This document shows, piece by piece, positions 1 through 8,054 of a DNA stretch of 39,061 nt. Within the stretch, counting starts at the first letter, position 1; every line of letters begins with the position of its first letter. Made by a program: the position numbers and the translations under genes. The notes under the pieces are model-generated. The model was not told where the DNA came from, searched no databases, and saw only the letters and a list, made by a program, of their open reading frames with translations. The DNA is from Flavobacteriales bacterium (GTDB taxonomy: Bacteria > Bacteroidota > Bacteroidia > Flavobacteriales_E > Vicingaceae), in assembly GCA_016763995.1 (NCBI GenBank), contig JAESST010000198.1, positions 1-39,061 of the forward strand, written 5' to 3'.

Positions 1-2492
1 AAGAAGAAACTGTATCTGATGAAATTGATATTAAAATTATTTCGGTTGAATCTGGTTATCCGAGAGGAATTCCGGCAAATGTCTATGTTAATGGTCTTAA
101 TGGAGGAGAACCTTTTCCTACTACCTTCGATGATCCTTATTCTTATAATGATACAACAGGAGAACTTTCTTTTACTGCTGAGCTTCCAACTGGCCAAACG
201 TTTTACACAGTGGCATTAACAGTTGAAGTAAAAGAATATAGACAGGGATACAAATTAGAACCGTTAGGTAGTGCTGGAACGGAATTTATAAGAGTTGCTG
301 AACGTAAGCCATTAAGTATCACTAATCGTCAAATTAGATTTGTTATTGGGGATGTGACTAGGTGTAACAGCAACATGCCGACCTTTTCGGCTGCATTAAG
401 AAATGCAGCGGATGATGCTTGGGAGTTTGATTGTGAATCTGATACCTTGTTTTTCTCAATGGATAAGCCTATGCTTGCGAATACTGTTAGTAAGACTGCT
501 CCTTATGATGTGAGAATATTTAGAGGAACAGACCCCTTAGTTTCTAAAGATCAGGACCCCCAAGCAATAGATGGTATTTACATTGACCCTGATAATATAA
601 GTACATTAGGAGAGTTTACTGAGTTCGGAGTGATTTTGCATGAAGGAATTGGGCCAGGAAGATATGTATTGTTTTTCAAAAATGGAGATGATAGAGATAC
701 TTGGGGTAATTTATGTGGAGAGTTTCAACCCGATCCATCTGAACCTGAGTTTGCAACTCAGGATCATGTGATATTTACGGTGAATGAAAAGTATAAAGGT
801 TACGTCTTTAGAGAAGATGATGATTTTAGAGTAGTTGGGAGTCAAAAGGATTTCTGTTACCCTTCAGAAGAAGATGGGTTTTTAATAGATGCTTTATATA
901 AACAAGATGACGATGTTATTGCTCGAGCAGATTCCTTTGTGTTTAAATACAGAGGGCGATTTAGTCCGGGTCAACCGGCGTCACCGGCGTTTACATGGGT
1001 GCAGACAGGGAAAGATAGTTCTAAGTTTGACGCTTTTCCAACGATTACAGTTCCTAACAACTATCTCTTTCCAAGTACTCCTCTAATAACACCAACAAAA
1101 GGCTTTTGGACAATAGGAATTGGATTACGATACACTTACCCTTTCCAAGGGAACACCATAGTAAGAAGATGTTATGGAGAAAGCTTTACTGAAGTTGACT
1201 ATGTAGAGCATCCACGGGTGAATACTGTAGATATCGATTTATGTATAGATGAAGATTTTCCAGTTATTAAGGATTTGGTGGATGCACAATTTTTAGTATA
1301 TAATCCTGTAGGGCCATACTCGCCAGTAAATTATACTTGGGGCTTTAGAATTCCGATTAATGGGGACCTTTCAGAAACGATTACCAAATATGACTCAATT
1401 GGTGGGCAATCTGACCCGAATGATGTTATCTTAAAGGGGCAAGTACCAAAAGATTCTCTCATCTTACAAGGTTCTGCAGCTTTTGGCTTAGGGCGAGTGA
1501 TTCAGATTAAATTAGGAGTAAGGTTCCCTAATGATTGTGTTGCTGAGAATACAATTACGGTGATTAGGCAGCGAGTTGATGTGGACATTCAGGAAGTTCC
1601 AGAAGTATTTGATTATATATATACGAATCCTCAAACTGGTAGTTCACAAGATATTTTTAAAAAAGATACTACAATTTGTGAAGGACGGGAATTCAGAATG
1701 TCTAATTCTAAAGGAGGAGAATATTACCGACCAGATTATATGTCTAGACAATGGTATTTTAATGGACAAGTGATTGCAGATGCTACGTCGGATATCTTAC
1801 GAAAATCTGAAATGATAAGACATGGACGAGGTTGGTATAAATTAGTAGTAACGAAGACTACAGAGGGGAGTGTTTGTTTCGGAGCAGATTCAGCTTTTAT
1901 AAACCTTGTAGATAATTTAGTAGCTACAGGCCCTACTTGTTCTATTGTTACTTTTAAAGATGGAGATATCAGCCAGAGGTTCTTTTGGCCTGTTGTTACA
2001 GGTGCTGATCATTATGAAGTAAGACCTGTTGACGGGGATGAGAATCCATTAGATAATGATGGGAATCGTATTTCTGAGATAGAATGGTATGAGGCAAATG
2101 ATACTTATGGAATTCACCATTGGACAAAGGGAAAAGAGGTAAGGTTGTACGTTAGAGCGGTTAATAATGAAGTTGAGGATGGCACGCCATGTAAATATGG
2201 TGAACCTGTATTGGCTGAAGCGTGTGAAATTATTGTTAGACCAGTAAATATCTTTACTCCTAATGGAGATGGGATTAATGATTTACTAAGGTTTGATCTT
2301 TTAGAGGTATTTATCGGGAGTAAATTAACTGTATTCAATAGATGGGGGAAAGAGCTCTTCCAAAGTTCTAACTATCAAAATAATTGGGATGGTGGAGATT
2401 TAAAAGATGGAACGTACTTCTATATTTTAGATATTGATGATCCAAGCGGGATGCAAGATATTTTTAAAGGAACATTTACGATCGTACGATAA
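1..2492 (+). CDS. Large secreted surface protein with type IX secretion type B C-terminal domain (5' end outside window)
   Basis: The reading frame is open from base 3, so the gene starts upstream and the ATG at 210 is only an internal Met; 829 residues are visible. The body is a series of beta-rich, Asp/Gly-rich segments with PKD- or Ig-like spacing and scattered Cys, and has no catalytic motif I recognise. The last ~85 residues (from about 2249) carry the hallmark string NIFTPNGDGINDLL, then VFNRWGKELFQS, NWDGG and GTYFYILDI. That is the gliding-motility-associated C-terminal domain (CHU C-terminal, TIGR04131-like), which targets cargo to the type IX secretion system and the cell surface. 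A hairpin follows the stop. The role is probably adhesin or surface structure (inference); the export route is well supported by the domain. Confidence 0.9.
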   Translation, partial: EETVSDEIDIKIISVESGYPRGIPANVYVNGLNGGEPFPTTFDDPYSYNDTTGELSFTAELPTGQTFYTVALTVEVKEYRQGYKLEPLGSAGTEFIRVAERKPLSITNRQIRFVIGDVTRCNSNMPTFSAALRNAADDAWEFDCESDTLFFSMDKPMLANTVSKTAPYDVRIFRGTDPLVSKDQDPQAIDGIYIDPDNISTLGEFTEFGVILHEGIGPGRYVLFFKNGDDRDTWGNLCGEFQPDPSEPEFATQDHVIFTVNEKYKGYVFREDDDFRVVGSQKDFCYPSEEDGFLIDALYKQDDDVIARADSFVFKYRGRFSPGQPASPAFTWVQTGKDSSKFDAFPTITVPNNYLFPSTPLITPTKGFWTIGIGLRYTYPFQGNTIVRRCYGESFTEVDYVEHPRVNTVDIDLCIDEDFPVIKDLVDAQFLVYNPVGPYSPVNYTWGFRIPINGDLSETITKYDSIGGQSDPNDVILKGQVPKDSLILQGSAAFGLGRVIQIKLGVRFPNDCVAENTITVIRQRVDVDIQEVPEVFDYIYTNPQTGSSQDIFKKDTTICEGREFRMSNSKGGEYYRPDYMSRQWYFNGQVIADATSDILRKSEMIRHGRGWYKLVVTKTTEGSVCFGADSAFINLVDNLVATGPTCSIVTFKDGDISQRFFWPVVTGADHYEVRPVDGDENPLDNDGNRISEIEWYEANDTYGIHHWTKGKEVRLYVRAVNNEVEDGTPCKYGEPVLAEACEIIVRPVNIFTPNGDGINDLLRFDLLEVFIGSKLTVFNRWGKELFQSSNYQNNWDGGDLKDGTYFYILDIDDPSGMQDIFKGTFTIVR

Positions 2493-2526
2493 GCAACCCA
2501 ATTATAAACTACTTTAAGTTATCAAG

Positions 2527-2546
2527 GCCCTTTGCATGCAAAGGGC
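2527..2546. terminator. Perfect palindrome, likely Rho-independent terminator
   Basis: A perfect 20-bp palindrome with half-site GCCCTTTGCA lies 35 bases after the surface-protein stop and is followed by a T-rich stretch (TTTGTATATTT). A 7-bp GC-rich stem with a six-base loop can form. It sits immediately before the metF promoter candidate. Confidence 0.7.
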
Positions 2547-2558
2547 TTTGTATATTTG
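2532..2558 (+). promoter_or_regulatory. Candidate Bacteroidota promoter for metF
   Basis: TATATTTG at 2551-2558 fits the -7 consensus TAnnTTTG, and a TTG at 2532-2534 lies 16 bases upstream, slightly closer than the usual -33 spacing. The implied start site near 2564 leaves a leader of about 15 bases before the metF start. The -33 element would overlap the terminator palindrome. Confidence 0.4.
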
Positions 2559-2578
2559 CAAAAAAAAATAGAAAGATA

Positions 2579-3532
2579 TTGAGAGTTATAGAGCGTTTAA
2601 AGTCAACAAAAAAGCCATTGTTTTCGTTTGAGATATTACCGCCGTTGAAAGGTAAAAGTATTCAGTCGATATATGATGGGATAGATCCATTGATGGAGTT
2701 TGATCCTGCTTTTGTAAATGTTACATACCATAGAGAAGAGTTTATTTATAAAAAAAGAGAGAAAGGTTACCTAGAAAAAATAGCAATTAAGAAGCGTCCT
2801 GGCACCGTGGGAATTTGTGCTGCGATCATGAATAAATATAACATTGAAGCAATTCCGCATTTAATTTGTGGAGGCTTTTCAAAAGAAGAAACTGAAAACG
2901 CATTAATAGATTTAAACTTCCTTGGGATAGATAATGTGTTAGCTTTACGAGGAGACCCTATAAAAACAGAACCTCATTTTGTGCCTGAAAAAGGTGGTAA
3001 TCGATATGCTGTTGATTTAGTAAAGCAGATTGTAGAGCTCAATGAAGGGAACTATATGGATGAGAATATCGAGAAAGCAAACCCTACGAATTTTTCAATA
3101 GGTGTTGCCGGATACCCAGAAAAGCATTTTGAATCTCCTAATATGAAGGCAGATGTCAAACGTTTAAAAGATAAGATTGATGCAGGAGCTGATTATATAG
3201 TAACACAGTTATTTTATGACAATCAAAAGTTTTTCTCTTTTGTGGATGCATGCCGAGAGGCTGGAATTAAGGCTCCGATAGTGCCAGGGATTAAGCCAAT
3301 AGAATCACTAAGACACATTACATTTTTGCCTAAATTTTTTAACATAGATCTACCTTCCGATTTGACAGATGAATTAGAAAAATGTAGTTCAAATGACGAG
3401 GTTAAGGTGGTGGGAACTGAATGGGCTATTCAGCAAACAAAAGAATTGATTGAATATGGCGTGCCATGTCTACATTTTTACACAATGGGAAAATCTCCTA
3501 CTGTTAGTAATATCGCGAAGGCTATATTTTAA
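2579..3532 (+). CDS. metF: Methylenetetrahydrofolate reductase
   Basis: This FAD-dependent enzyme reduces 5,10-methylene-THF to 5-methyl-THF for methionine synthesis. The protein has 317 residues, normal for bacterial MetF. Seen: SFEILPP near residue 16 with the conserved Glu at 18, VTYHREE at 48-54, PHLICGG near 93, LALRGDP at 121-127, VTQLFYDN, and PGIKPI. The start is TTG at 2579; no in-frame ATG gives a MetF-like N-terminus, and alignment to the family begins exactly here. The gene stands alone on this strand after a terminator. Its stop overlaps the convergent ribE stop by four bases. Confidence 0.95.
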   Translation: MRVIERLKSTKKPLFSFEILPPLKGKSIQSIYDGIDPLMEFDPAFVNVTYHREEFIYKKREKGYLEKIAIKKRPGTVGICAAIMNKYNIEAIPHLICGGFSKEETENALIDLNFLGIDNVLALRGDPIKTEPHFVPEKGGNRYAVDLVKQIVELNEGNYMDENIEKANPTNFSIGVAGYPEKHFESPNMKADVKRLKDKIDAGADYIVTQLFYDNQKFFSFVDACREAGIKAPIVPGIKPIESLRHITFLPKFFNIDLPSDLTDELEKCSSNDEVKVVGTEWAIQQTKELIEYGVPCLHFYTMGKSPTVSNIAKAIF

Positions 3533-4110
3533 GGGCTAAGCATTCGCTGAATGTATTTACCCACAATATCAAACTCAATATTAACTTTATCTCCATCTTT
3601 AAGCTGATGAAAAACGGTGTTTTCATAAGTATAAGGAATTATGGTTACTTGAAAAGAAGTATCGCTAACATTGAATGCAGTTAGGCTAGTACCATTAATA
3701 CAGATAGAACCTTTTTCGACGATTAATTTGGAAGGCTTGTTAAGTTTGAATTCATAGACCCAACTTCCTTCTTCTTTATATATGCCGGTTACTGTTGCTG
3801 TTTCATCAACGTGGCCTTGAACAATGTGTCCATCAAGTCGAGCATTCATTTGCATGCAACGTTCAATGTTAACTTTTTCATTTTCTGTCCACGAAGATAG
3901 ATTTGTTTTGTCTATTCTTTCTTTAACCGCAACTACTTCATAGGAATTGTGATTTATCTTTTCAATAGTCAAACAAACGCCATTATGGGCAAGACTCTGA
4001 TCAACCTTGAAGTCATTTAATAAATTGGACTCTACTTCTATCCTTAGGTTTGTTCCTTCCTTAGAGAGCTTAATTATTCTACCTAGATTTTCTATTATTC
4101 CTGTAAACAT
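3529..4110 (-). CDS. ribE: Riboflavin synthase, alpha subunit
   Basis: This enzyme dismutates two 6,7-dimethyl-8-ribityllumazine molecules to riboflavin. At 193 residues it has two tandem lumazine-binding repeats (about 1-96 and 97-190). It begins with the invariant MFTGIIE and shows AHNGVCLTI in repeat 1 and GHIVQGHVDETA at the start of repeat 2, then GSICINGTSLT and IIPYTYENT. Its ATG directly follows the stop codon of the upstream type IX cargo gene with no spacer, so it is probably translationally coupled in a leftward mqnC / cargo / ribE run. It ends tail to tail with metF. The name ribE follows common Bacteroidota usage (ribC in E. coli). Confidence 0.95.
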   Translation of the reverse strand: MFTGIIENLGRIIKLSKEGTNLRIEVESNLLNDFKVDQSLAHNGVCLTIEKINHNSYEVVAVKERIDKTNLSSWTENEKVNIERCMQMNARLDGHIVQGHVDETATVTGIYKEEGSWVYEFKLNKPSKLIVEKGSICINGTSLTAFNVSDTSFQVTIIPYTYENTVFHQLKDGDKVNIEFDIVGKYIQRMLSP

Positions 4111-5034
4111 TTACTGTTTTTCTTGTATCGATTTAGGGTCGAGAATGGTTAGTGTTCCTTTAATAATTCTGGGTTTTAAAGGTTCAAGGCTCTGTTCATA
4201 TACCTCGCATACGTAATAATATACTCCGCCACTCGCCAATTCATTTTTGTAGTTAAAAAATTCTCTGGCTGGTTTAATTTGGATTTTTTGATGCTTACCG
4301 CTCCAATTAATGGCTGGGTCGTTTGATTGAAATACTTGTTCACCCCATCTATTATATATGTATAACTGGATGGAGTCTACATAACGATAGGGCTTTACAG
4401 GAGTGAAGAGATCGTTAATTCCATCTCCATTAGGGGTAAAAACGTTGGGTAATTCATAAATCGGGCAGTATTCGGTACAGATTCGCTCTTGTAAAATACT
4501 TTCATTGCCTGAGTCATCAAATGAAGAGATAGTAAAGCAGCCTCCAACACTATCTTGCGGGGCAGCATAAGTTGTGTCGTTTGGATCGTTTATTTCTTTG
4601 ATTAATATTAATTCGCTATTACTAATATCAGACCTATAAACTCTATACCCACTCACATCGCTTGCGCAAGATGCGATGTTATTCCAACGTAAGCGTAATT
4701 CTCCATTGTCACAATTCGCAGTTAAATTGAAGCTAGGTGAGCATGGAGATACGTTGTCTATAGGACTTGCGCATGCTTCTTGAGAAAGGTTAACAATGGG
4801 GCTAATAACACTACTTAAATTGTAGTCTCCAACTGATTTAATATAATAACAATAAAGTCTACCATTAGTGAGGCTTGTATCCGTAAAACGATTTGTTGCT
4901 ACTTGACCAATTGAATCAAATGTTGTAGAATCTGGATGCATCTTGAAAATTACATAACGATTGTTGTTCCAAGGCACATCTACAGACCAGCTTAAATTGA
5001 GTTGTTTATCTGTAGCATCAATACTAAGAAACAT
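4111..5034 (-). CDS. C-terminal part of a type IX secreted protein (same gene as 5134-6780, split by an in-frame TAA)
   Basis: This 307-residue piece carries a fibronectin-III-like repeat and ends in the type B type IX sorting domain: LPNVFTPNGDGINDLFTP, YIYNRWGEQVFQS, NWSGK, GGVYYYVCEVYE, IIKGTLTIL. It has no signal peptide, and the ATG at 5034 is not a real gene start. The frame is open upstream to the TAA at 5134-5136 and encodes NLNTINTNYRHRIELYSFGN before this Met, which continues the preceding fragment smoothly. Alone the piece would stay in the cytoplasm. The intact gene would run 6780 to 4111 (889 codons plus stop). Confidence 0.85.
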   Translation of the reverse strand: MFLSIDATDKQLNLSWSVDVPWNNNRYVIFKMHPDSTTFDSIGQVATNRFTDTSLTNGRLYCYYIKSVGDYNLSSVISPIVNLSQEACASPIDNVSPCSPSFNLTANCDNGELRLRWNNIASCASDVSGYRVYRSDISNSELILIKEINDPNDTTYAAPQDSVGGCFTISSFDDSGNESILQERICTEYCPIYELPNVFTPNGDGINDLFTPVKPYRYVDSIQLYIYNRWGEQVFQSNDPAINWSGKHQKIQIKPAREFFNYKNELASGGVYYYVCEVYEQSLEPLKPRIIKGTLTILDPKSIQEKQ

Positions 5035-5133
5035 AGAATTTGCAATTACAGTACTTCCAATTAATTGCCTTCCGTTTCCAAAACTATAGAGTTCAATGCG
5101 GTGTCTATAATTCGTATTGATTGTATTTAGATT

Positions 5134-6780
5134 TTAGTAAGTATATGCAGTGTCATTAAAACTATTCGTAGAGTCGATAAGTTGAGAAAAGCCATCTTTT
5201 TCTTCGTATATAAGATATTTGTATGGCTCAGGAAATCCAGCTGAATCATAAACAGTAGGAGGAGACCATGTAAGGTCAATTGAACCTGTTGCTTCGTCAG
5301 TGGATACAATACTTGTTTTTGTAATTACTGGAACAACTTTTTCAATTTCAGCGCAAACTTCATTTGAAACATAACTCTCATCCCCATCAGGAAAAAATTT
5401 TGTAATTAAATAACAAAACATTTGCCCTGGTATTAGGCCTAAACCTTCGTTATCATCAGTAAAATTAGTAGTAGATATCCCATCGATAGTACTAATCCTA
5501 CTATAGCCAATTCCATCAGGCACGCCAGCAATACATTCTGTCGGAGTGAAGCCTGAAGCCCCTCTTCTTCTGTAAATGTAAAATCCACTAGCATTCGGAC
5601 ACTCAATGTTGTCCCAAGCTAAATTAATAGCCTTTCCTTGAGAAACAGCAGAAGCATTTTTTGGGCCCGGAGAGATTACTCTAATGTTTAGTCGTTTAAA
5701 ATTTACAAGATTTATCTGATTTCTTTCAGAAGCATTGTCTTCTGCTTTTATACTGATAGTGTAAACTTGTTTTCTGACATCTTCGCAAAGAGTATTCCAT
5801 TGAAAATTTGTAGTTATCGGATTGTTGGGTGTTCTTTGCCCAAAAAGCGCTCTTGGGGCATTTGGTGGAGAAATAGGGCTTTCTAAGGGCTCGCCTGTTG
5901 CAGTCAAAGTGACATCGTCCAGTATGTCAGTATCGCTTCCTGTGATAGATGTTATTAAGGTTTTACCTGCTTCAACACAAACTAATTGCTGAGCAAATAT
6001 GGAAGGAATGTTGTTACTACAATTACCACCTACTGTAATTTGAATGTCTCTTAACACACTTCCTATTCTAATTCCCCTTCTATACTCAATAATTAAAATA
6101 GCAAGGTTGTAAATTCCTGCAACTTCAGGTTTGTCCCATATTAAATCTCCTGTAATGGGATTTAATACTAGGCTGTCAGAAGCAGATGGAAAGAAAAATC
6201 CTGGAGCAATTGAATTTCTTGAAGCTTTACTTTCGACTAATTGATAGGCAATTGAATCTACTCCATCAGGATCAAAAGCACCTGGATTATAAATAAAAGT
6301 GGAGCCAACACATGCTTGGTCGATTGGATCGTTTCTTAGCTGCACAGAGTTGTTCTGTTCTCCTGCCACAGGAATGGTTAGTAATTGAGTCTCAATAGTG
6401 AAAGGAACATTGATAGAGCCTGTCATGTTGCGTACACCTGCATTTCTGTTGGGGTCTTCGACCGTAATTCTGTAGGTAAATGAAGATCCTGAGAAAGTGT
6501 GTATTCCTTTCCAAATTCGTTTAATTATGGTAATGGGCTCGTTTTGTACTTGGGTTTGAGAGATTATCCTTAAAGAATCTGTTCCGGTATTGTCTCCCCA
6601 ATTAATTTCTATTTCGTCTCTATCAACGGCGGGGCTGGCAGCATCGGCGAAAATAGTTACGGTAAATTCATAAGTTAACCCACTGATATGCGTATAAGTA
6701 ATGTCTCCTGCTAAATTATGAGTAGCAAAAGAGATTTGCCCTAATAGAAGTAGAAGAAGAAAACTTAATATTTTACGCAT
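5134..6780 (-). CDS. N-terminal part of a type IX secreted surface protein, ended by an in-frame TAA
   Basis: 548 residues. The N-terminus MRKILSFLLLLLLGQISFA is a clear Sec signal peptide. The next segment (LAGDITYTHISGLTYEFTVT) resembles the opening of many Bacteroidota gliding-motility-associated cargo proteins, followed by cadherin/PKD-like and fibronectin-III-like repeats from about residue 370. It stops after DTAYTY at 5134-5136, codon 549, in the middle of a fibronectin-like repeat. The same frame resumes immediately and leads to the sorting domain at 4111-5034. It follows mqnC by 16 bases. Without the C-terminal domain this piece would reach the periplasm but not be exported by the type IX system (inference). 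Confidence 0.85.
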   Translation of the reverse strand: MRKILSFLLLLLLGQISFATHNLAGDITYTHISGLTYEFTVTIFADAASPAVDRDEIEINWGDNTGTDSLRIISQTQVQNEPITIIKRIWKGIHTFSGSSFTYRITVEDPNRNAGVRNMTGSINVPFTIETQLLTIPVAGEQNNSVQLRNDPIDQACVGSTFIYNPGAFDPDGVDSIAYQLVESKASRNSIAPGFFFPSASDSLVLNPITGDLIWDKPEVAGIYNLAILIIEYRRGIRIGSVLRDIQITVGGNCSNNIPSIFAQQLVCVEAGKTLITSITGSDTDILDDVTLTATGEPLESPISPPNAPRALFGQRTPNNPITTNFQWNTLCEDVRKQVYTISIKAEDNASERNQINLVNFKRLNIRVISPGPKNASAVSQGKAINLAWDNIECPNASGFYIYRRRGASGFTPTECIAGVPDGIGYSRISTIDGISTTNFTDDNEGLGLIPGQMFCYLITKFFPDGDESYVSNEVCAEIEKVVPVITKTSIVSTDEATGSIDLTWSPPTVYDSAGFPEPYKYLIYEEKDGFSQLIDSTNSFNDTAYTY

Positions 6781-6796
6781 ACTTAATGACTAGACG

Positions 6797-7921
6797 TTAA
6801 TAGTTGATGACTTGTTGTTCAATATTTTCGGGTAAGTTTCTATATTCGTACTGTTGTGTTCTTAATTGAGGTCTAAATCCTGCTTCTCTAATTGCTTCCT
6901 GAATTCCGTCCGCCGTGAAACGGTGAGGAGCACCTGCAACAGAAACGACGTTTTCCTCAATCATAATAGAACCCATGTCATTGGCTCCTGAGTGTAAACA
7001 GATTTGTGCGACTTCTTTTCCTACGGTCAACCAACTAGCTTGGATGTTTTCTACGTTAGGAAGCATAATTCTTGATATTGCAATCATCCGAATGTACTCG
7101 TCTGCTGTTACATTGTTGCTTATTCCTTTTAATCTTTTTAGTAGTGTGCCATCGTCTTGAAAAGGCCATGGAATAAAGGCCAAGAATCCTTTTGAATCTG
7201 CTGGTTTTTCACTTTGCACTTCTCTTAACCATACTAAATGTTCAAAACGCTCTTCCAAGGTTTCAATATGACCAAACATCATGGTCGCAGAAGTTGTGAT
7301 GTTTAATTGATGAGCAGCTCTCATTACGTCTAACCATTCTCTTCCGGTACATTTTCCTTTAGAGATAAGTCGTCTGACTCTATCATTCAATATTTCTGCT
7401 CCAGCACCAGGCAAAGAGTCAAGACCAGAATCCTTTAGCCTGGAAAGTACTTCTGTATGACTTAATCCTTCTAGTTTGCAGATATGTGCAATTTCAGGTG
7501 GGCCAAGGGCATGAAGTTTTAAGCTAGGGTAAAGGTTTTTTAGTTCTGAAAACAAGTTGCAATAATACTCTATTCCCAAATCAGGATGATGTCCACCTTG
7601 CAGTAGAAGTTGTTCTCCACCATATTTAATTAGCTCATCAATCTTCTTTTTATACTGTTCAATTGTTGTAATGTAAGATTCTGCATGATTGGGAATCCTA
7701 AAGAAATTACAAAATTTACAATTTGCGATACAAACGTTGGTCGTATTGGCATTTCTGTCAATAATCCAAGTGACGTCTTCGTTGCCTTTCTTTTCAATTT
7801 TTAATTGATTCGCTGAAAACGCAAGATCTGCTGTAGAAGCGTGTTCAAATAAAAATTGCCCTTCTTCTGCAGTTAAAAAGTCCTTTCGTAGCGCTCTCGA
7901 TAATAATTCTTCAGTATTCAA
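6797..7921 (-). CDS. mqnC: Cyclic dehypoxanthinyl futalosine synthase (radical SAM, menaquinone)
   Basis: This radical SAM enzyme of the futalosine menaquinone pathway cyclises dehypoxanthine futalosine. It has 374 residues. The 4Fe-4S motif CX3CX2C is C64, C68, C71 within TNVCIANCKFCNFFR, preceded by WIIDRNANTTN. LLLQGGHHPDLGIEYY, SLPGAGAEIL, and AFIPWPFQ match MqnC rather than its relatives MqnE and CofH. The start is TTG at 7921: upstream in-frame codons reach a stop (7988-7990) without an ATG, and MNTEELLSRAL aligns with family N-termini. It leads a leftward run with the type IX cargo gene and ribE. Other mqn genes are not in the window. Confidence 0.93.
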   Translation of the reverse strand: MNTEELLSRALRKDFLTAEEGQFLFEHASTADLAFSANQLKIEKKGNEDVTWIIDRNANTTNVCIANCKFCNFFRIPNHAESYITTIEQYKKKIDELIKYGGEQLLLQGGHHPDLGIEYYCNLFSELKNLYPSLKLHALGPPEIAHICKLEGLSHTEVLSRLKDSGLDSLPGAGAEILNDRVRRLISKGKCTGREWLDVMRAAHQLNITTSATMMFGHIETLEERFEHLVWLREVQSEKPADSKGFLAFIPWPFQDDGTLLKRLKGISNNVTADEYIRMIAISRIMLPNVENIQASWLTVGKEVAQICLHSGANDMGSIMIEENVVSVAGAPHRFTADGIQEAIREAGFRPQLRTQQYEYRNLPENIEQQVINY

Positions 7922-7923
7922 TG

Positions 7924-7931
7924 CAAATGTA
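7924..7931 (-). promoter_or_regulatory. Possible -7 element immediately before mqnC
   Basis: TACATTTG (read on the minus strand) fits TAnnTTTG but ends two bases before the TTG start codon. If used, the transcript would be essentially leaderless. No good -33 TTG is seen at the right distance, so this is a weak call. Confidence 0.25.
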
Positions 7932-7968
7932 TTTGGATGATAACTGTTTTTAACAGTCTTAATTGTGT

Positions 7969-7976
7969 TAGTTTTG
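7969..7976 (+). promoter_or_regulatory. Candidate -7 element for pdxA
   Basis: TAGTTTTG fits TAnnTTTG. The implied start site near 7981 would give a leader of about 74 bases that holds the hairpin at 7989-8037. No well-placed -33 TTG is seen. Confidence 0.35.
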
Positions 7977-7988
7977 CAGCAATAAAAT

Positions 7989-8037
7989 TAAGCATTTAAG
8001 CTGCTTCTATGCTGTTAATAGCACGACTTAAAGCTTA
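7989..8037 (+). promoter_or_regulatory. Foldable leader upstream of pdxA
   Basis: TAAGCATTTAAG (7989-8000) pairs with CTTAAAGCTTA (8027-8037) with one bulged base. An inner stem TGCT/AGCA (8010-8013 with 8020-8023) closes a six-base loop. The gene on the other side (mqnC) points away, so this is not a terminator for it. The element lies 17 bases before the pdxA ATG and could affect expression; I do not recognise it as a known riboswitch. Confidence 0.35.
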
Positions 8038-8054
8038 TTCAAATTGAATAGATT

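Noticed and set aside
975-991. Direct repeat of ACCGGCGT in the first surface-protein gene
   Set aside because: Two eight-base copies encoding part of PASPAF; too short and coding, with no sign of a mobile or regulatory element.
5134-5136. Stop codon recoding (selenocysteine, pyrrolysine) to read through the cargo gene
   Set aside because: The codon is TAA, which is not used by either system, and TAA ends many genes in the window normally.
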